A DNA stretch of 18,156 bases from the NCBI GenBank assembly GCA_937898195.1, contig CALEJD010000051.1, positions 1 through 18,156 on the forward strand. Reading direction: 5' to 3'. The DNA is from an uncultured Clostridia bacterium. Lineage in GTDB: Bacteria > Bacillota > Clostridia > Oscillospirales > Acutalibacteraceae. Below the pieces are notes generated by a model. The model did no database searches, had not been told where the DNA came from, and saw only the letters and a list, made by a program, of their open reading frames with translations. Made by a program: the position numbers and the translations under genes. Positions 15,824-18,156 of the stretch are shown in pieces. The stretch's first letter is position 1. Each line of letters starts with the position of its first letter.

Positions 15824-17011
15824 TTAAATTTTTGCTTTTTGTTTTAAAATTTCAACTTTATCAGTTTTTTCCCACATTACATCGCAATCCGTTCTACCAA
15901 CATGACCATAAGCAGCTAGTTGTTTGTAAATTGGGTTGCGAAGTTTGAGAGTATCAATAATAGCGGCAGGACGAAGGTCGAATACTTCGTTAACAATGTC
16001 GCCAAGTTCTGAATCCTTGAGTACACCAGTACCAAATGTGTCAACCATAACTGAAACTGGTTTTGCAACACCGATAGCATAAGCTAACTGGATTTCACAC
16101 TTTTTAGCAAGACCTGCAGCAACAATGTTTTTAGCAACATATCTTGCAGCATAAGCAGCTGAACGGTCAACTTTTGTCGGGTCTTTGCCAGAGAAAGCGC
16201 CACCACCGTGACGAGAATAACCGCCATATGTATCAACAATAATCTTACGACCAGTAAGACCTGAGTCACCCATAGGACCACCGATTACAAATCTACCTGT
16301 TGGGTTTACAAAAATCTTTGTGTTTTCGTCAATAAGATTTGCAGGGATAATTGGGTCAATAACATATTTTTTAACGTCTTCACGAATTTGTGAGAGTTCA
16401 ACATCTGCACTATGCTGTGATGATACAACAATGGTATCAATTCTAACTGGATTTCTGTCATCGTCATATTCAACAGTAACCTGAGTTTTACCATCAGCAC
16501 GAAGATATGCGAGTGTACCGTCTTTTCTAACCTTTGTGAGTTGAACTGCAAGCTTGTTTGCAAGTGAAATAGGCATTGGCATAAGCTCAGGTGTTTCATC
16601 ACAAGCAAAACCAAACATCATACCTTGGTCACCAGCGCCATTAAGGTTATAGAAATCATCATTACCTTCTTTGATTTCCATTGAGTTGTCAACGCCAAGA
16701 GCAATGTCAGATGATTGTTTGTCAAGTGCAACAAGAACTGCACAAGTGTTACCATCAAAGCCTTTTGCACTATCGTCATAACCAATTTCAAGAATAGTGT
16801 TTCTAACGATTTCAGGGATATTAACCTGTGCCTTTGATGTGATTTCACCCATAACAAGAACTTGTCCTGTTGTAACAGTTGTTTCACAAGCAACACGTGA
16901 CATTGGGTCCTGTGAAAGCATTGCGTCAAGAATAGAATCAGAAATTTTATCACAGATTTTATCAGGATGTCCCTCTGTTACTGATTCTGAAGTAAAAAGA
17001 AACTTTTTCAT
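15824..17011 (-). CDS. metK: S-adenosylmethionine synthetase
   Basis: MetK makes S-adenosylmethionine from methionine and ATP with loss of phosphate and diphosphate. The 395-residue protein has family length and the diagnostic motifs: TEGHPDK (residues 12-18) in the ATP site, GAGDQGMMFGFA for the MAT signature hexapeptide region, GGPMGDSGLTGRKI, and GGGAFSGKDPTKVDRSAAY for the phosphate-binding loop. AAGGAGTT precedes the ATG at 17011 by about 8 bases. The 200-base leader carries a SAM-I riboswitch and terminator, so expression should fall when SAM is plentiful. It supplies the cofactor used by TrmK in the same window. Confidence 0.98.
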   Translation of the reverse strand: MKKFLFTSESVTEGHPDKICDKISDSILDAMLSQDPMSRVACETTVTTGQVLVMGEITSKAQVNIPEIVRNTILEIGYDDSAKGFDGNTCAVLVALDKQSSDIALGVDNSMEIKEGNDDFYNLNGAGDQGMMFGFACDETPELMPMPISLANKLAVQLTKVRKDGTLAYLRADGKTQVTVEYDDDRNPVRIDTIVVSSQHSADVELSQIREDVKKYVIDPIIPANLIDENTKIFVNPTGRFVIGGPMGDSGLTGRKIIVDTYGGYSRHGGGAFSGKDPTKVDRSAAYAARYVAKNIVAAGLAKKCEIQLAYAIGVAKPVSVMVDTFGTGVLKDSELGDIVNEVFDLRPAAIIDTLKLRNPIYKQLAAYGHVGRTDCDVMWEKTDKVEILKQKAKI

Positions 17012-17061
17012 TTTTTGTAACTCCTTTATTTTAAATATGAATTATTAACTGAACTGAAAAC

Positions 17062-17090
17062 AAATAAAAGCGGTCACAGTATGACCGCTT
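17062..17090 (-). terminator. Riboswitch-controlled terminator before metK
   Basis: On the minus strand a nine-pair stem (17090-17082 with 17076-17068) closes a five-base loop and runs into TTTT, A, TTT. It begins 9 bases after the aptamer and is the expression platform of the SAM-I switch. Confidence 0.9.
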
Positions 17091-17099
17091 CAAAGAAAA

Positions 17100-17195
17100 C
17101 CTCATCTTTCGGTCTTACCGCAGGATTTAGCACCTTGCATAAAGCAGGTTGCCGAGCTTCACAGGGCCTGTCCCCTCCGCTACTCTTAATAAGGA
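17100..17195 (-). promoter_or_regulatory. SAM-I (S-box) riboswitch aptamer upstream of metK
   Basis: Read on the minus strand, the leader holds the S-box core: TTAAGAG, then GGAGGGGACAGGCCC, TGTGAAGC, CGGCAACC, a GGTGCTAAATCC segment and a closing GATGAGG. CCTTAT (17195-17190) pairs with ATGAGG (17105-17100) as helix P1, with one G-U. SAM-I switches turn off downstream genes when SAM binds; here the terminator at 17062-17090 follows at once, and metK is the controlled gene. This is a well-known arrangement in Firmicutes. Confidence 0.96.
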
Positions 17196-17217
17196 AATAT
17201 TCATTTTTGCACGAGTT

Positions 17218-17246
17218 ATTATATCAGCAATTACCCGTAAAGTCAA
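17218..17246 (-). promoter_or_regulatory. Strong sigma-A promoter for the metK riboswitch transcript
   Basis: On the minus strand TTGACT (17246-17241) and TATAAT (17223-17218) are separated by exactly 17 bases. The start would fall near 17211, about 16 bases before helix P1 of the riboswitch. Confidence 0.85.
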
Positions 17247-17259
17247 TATATTTGCTATG

Positions 17260-18111
17260 TTATTTTGAAATAGCCCAGGCATTTTTTATGAATGGAGTTA
17301 TTTCCTCAAACATCCACTCCTTTTCCGAGTTGACTATGCTTGTTGGGTCATTGATAAAAAACCTGCCGTCCTCATGGGCTCTCAAAACAACATAGTGAGC
17401 CGAAGAAGAAAGCTTACCCTTTTCCACATAGCAAATTACAACCTTACCCTCGTTAAGAGCTGATGTGATTTTCTCAGCTGAAGCTTCAAGCTTTGCACTT
17501 ATGAGCCCAAGCTTTTCGGCACCCTCCTTCATAATTGCAGACGAGGTGCCCTTTCCCTTTTTATAAAAGCCGTTTTCAAGTGAGAAGGCAACAACCTTAT
17601 CGGGAGAAAAGCCCTCATCACCGGTGAGATAATAACCGACCATTGCAAGACAAACAGGAGCATCACCGTTCACACCTACAATATCATCACCGTACTGAAG
17701 GTAGCCCCACTGCTTATCCCACTGAACAAAAAGAGGTATTTCCTTTGTTCTTTTGTATTTTTTTAGGTTAACCTCTCTGACCTTATCCTTTTCGTCAAAA
17801 TAAGAGGCAACGAAATCTGCTGTTTCAAAATTTTCGTTGTAAAGCCTCTGAAGACTCTCGGGATGTGCCGACACATCCACAAGCTGAGCCTTATCTGCAA
17901 TTTTATCCTTATCCGAAAGCGGAGAAGGTGCAACACCCGTTTTATCAAGCACTGCCATAAGTATACACGCGCACACCGCAACAATAACTGTTGCATAAAG
18001 CACTATGCTGCTTGCCTTAATCACAGGACTGACCTTCTGCTTGTGTATAAACTCCTTTTCAAAGCTTGTAAGAGGATCTTCCTGTTTGTTTTTTCTATTT
18101 AATATGCTCAT
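17260..18111 (-). CDS. Membrane-anchored C39-like peptidase, catalytic Cys replaced
   Basis: A 283-residue protein with a basic cytoplasmic N-terminus, one membrane segment at about 31-53, a linker, and a C39-type papain-like domain from about 125 to 283, predicted outside. The domain opens with IPLFVQWDKQWG (Q130 fits the oxyanion Gln region), continues with VNGDAPVCLAMVGYYLTGD, and ends with SAHYVVLRAHEDGRFFINDP, holding H239 and D255. In active members the segment after the Gln reads GCGPTxLAM; here the nucleophile position is D150 (GDAP), and the only nearby Cys is C154, four residues on. The family normally cleaves peptides, often after double-glycine leaders or in cell-wall contexts. 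This copy may be inactive or may use C154. GGGAGG at 18121-18116 precedes the ATG by 4 bases. Base and codon use differ from neighbours, and no terminator separates it from the metK promoter. Confidence 0.8.
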   Translation of the reverse strand: MSILNRKNKQEDPLTSFEKEFIHKQKVSPVIKASSIVLYATVIVAVCACILMAVLDKTGVAPSPLSDKDKIADKAQLVDVSAHPESLQRLYNENFETADFVASYFDEKDKVREVNLKKYKRTKEIPLFVQWDKQWGYLQYGDDIVGVNGDAPVCLAMVGYYLTGDEGFSPDKVVAFSLENGFYKKGKGTSSAIMKEGAEKLGLISAKLEASAEKITSALNEGKVVICYVEKGKLSSSAHYVVLRAHEDGRFFINDPTSIVNSEKEWMFEEITPFIKNAWAISK

Positions 18112-18156
18112 TTTTCCTCCCTGAGTCCTTACACGCTATACGCCCAGATGTTAAGT

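Noticed and set aside
17081..17395. Plus-strand open frame of 104 codons
   Set aside because: It runs across the antisense of the metK terminator, riboswitch and promoter and into the end of the C39-like gene; nothing in it looks like a protein.
18112..18156. A further gene or element at the right edge
   Set aside because: Only the ribosome site of the C39-like gene is visible; the rest is too short to judge.

Overview
The window reads as chromosomal DNA of a low-GC, spore-forming member of the Clostridia. The grounds are AT-rich coding sequence with strong GGAGG-type ribosome binding sites, a clear SpoIIID sporulation regulator, a SAM-I riboswitch in front of metK, and the trmK / Nif3-like / rqcH order common in Firmicutes. 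An Oscillospirales-like gut lineage is plausible but is only a guess. Nearly all of it is coding. There is no intergenic gap over 300 bases, and I see no tRNA, rRNA, CRISPR array, insertion sequence or phage gene.

Layout. Positions 1-779 (minus): an ACT-domain protein followed by the 5' part of a PFL (UPF0210) protein that runs off the left edge. Positions 936-4047 (plus): an operon of a HisJ-type PHP phosphatase, ispE and a geranylgeranyl-reductase-like flavoprotein, closed by a hairpin terminator. Positions 4109-5511 (plus): a MerR-type regulator fused to five membrane segments and a C-terminal domain predicted to lie outside, behind a textbook 19-bp-spacer MerR operator/promoter. Positions 5514-8472 (minus): a low-molecular-weight tyrosine phosphatase whose end overlaps the start of a large GH38/GH57-like glycosidase. 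The bidirectional terminator at 5488-5511 serves both converging units.

Positions 8578-12319 (plus): spoIIID (TTG start), ileS and a small DUF1858 protein. Positions 12344-15527 (plus): trmK, a Nif3-like metal protein and rqcH, with overlapping or tight spacing. Positions 15533-17260 (minus): a DUF378 membrane protein and metK, the latter under a SAM-I riboswitch with its own terminator and a near-consensus promoter. Positions 17260-18111 (minus): a membrane-anchored C39-like peptidase that has lost the expected catalytic Cys and differs in base and codon use.

Best leads. The isoleucyl-tRNA synthetase has its HIGH signature rearranged to GIHH, the GxHH form that I recall being linked to mupirocin hyper-resistance in type 2 IleRS, and its KMSKS loop also departs from consensus (KFSKT). 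Others are the membrane-tethered, apparently autoregulated MerR protein; the C39-like protein with Asp at the nucleophile position; and the translationally coupled phosphatase/glycosidase pair.
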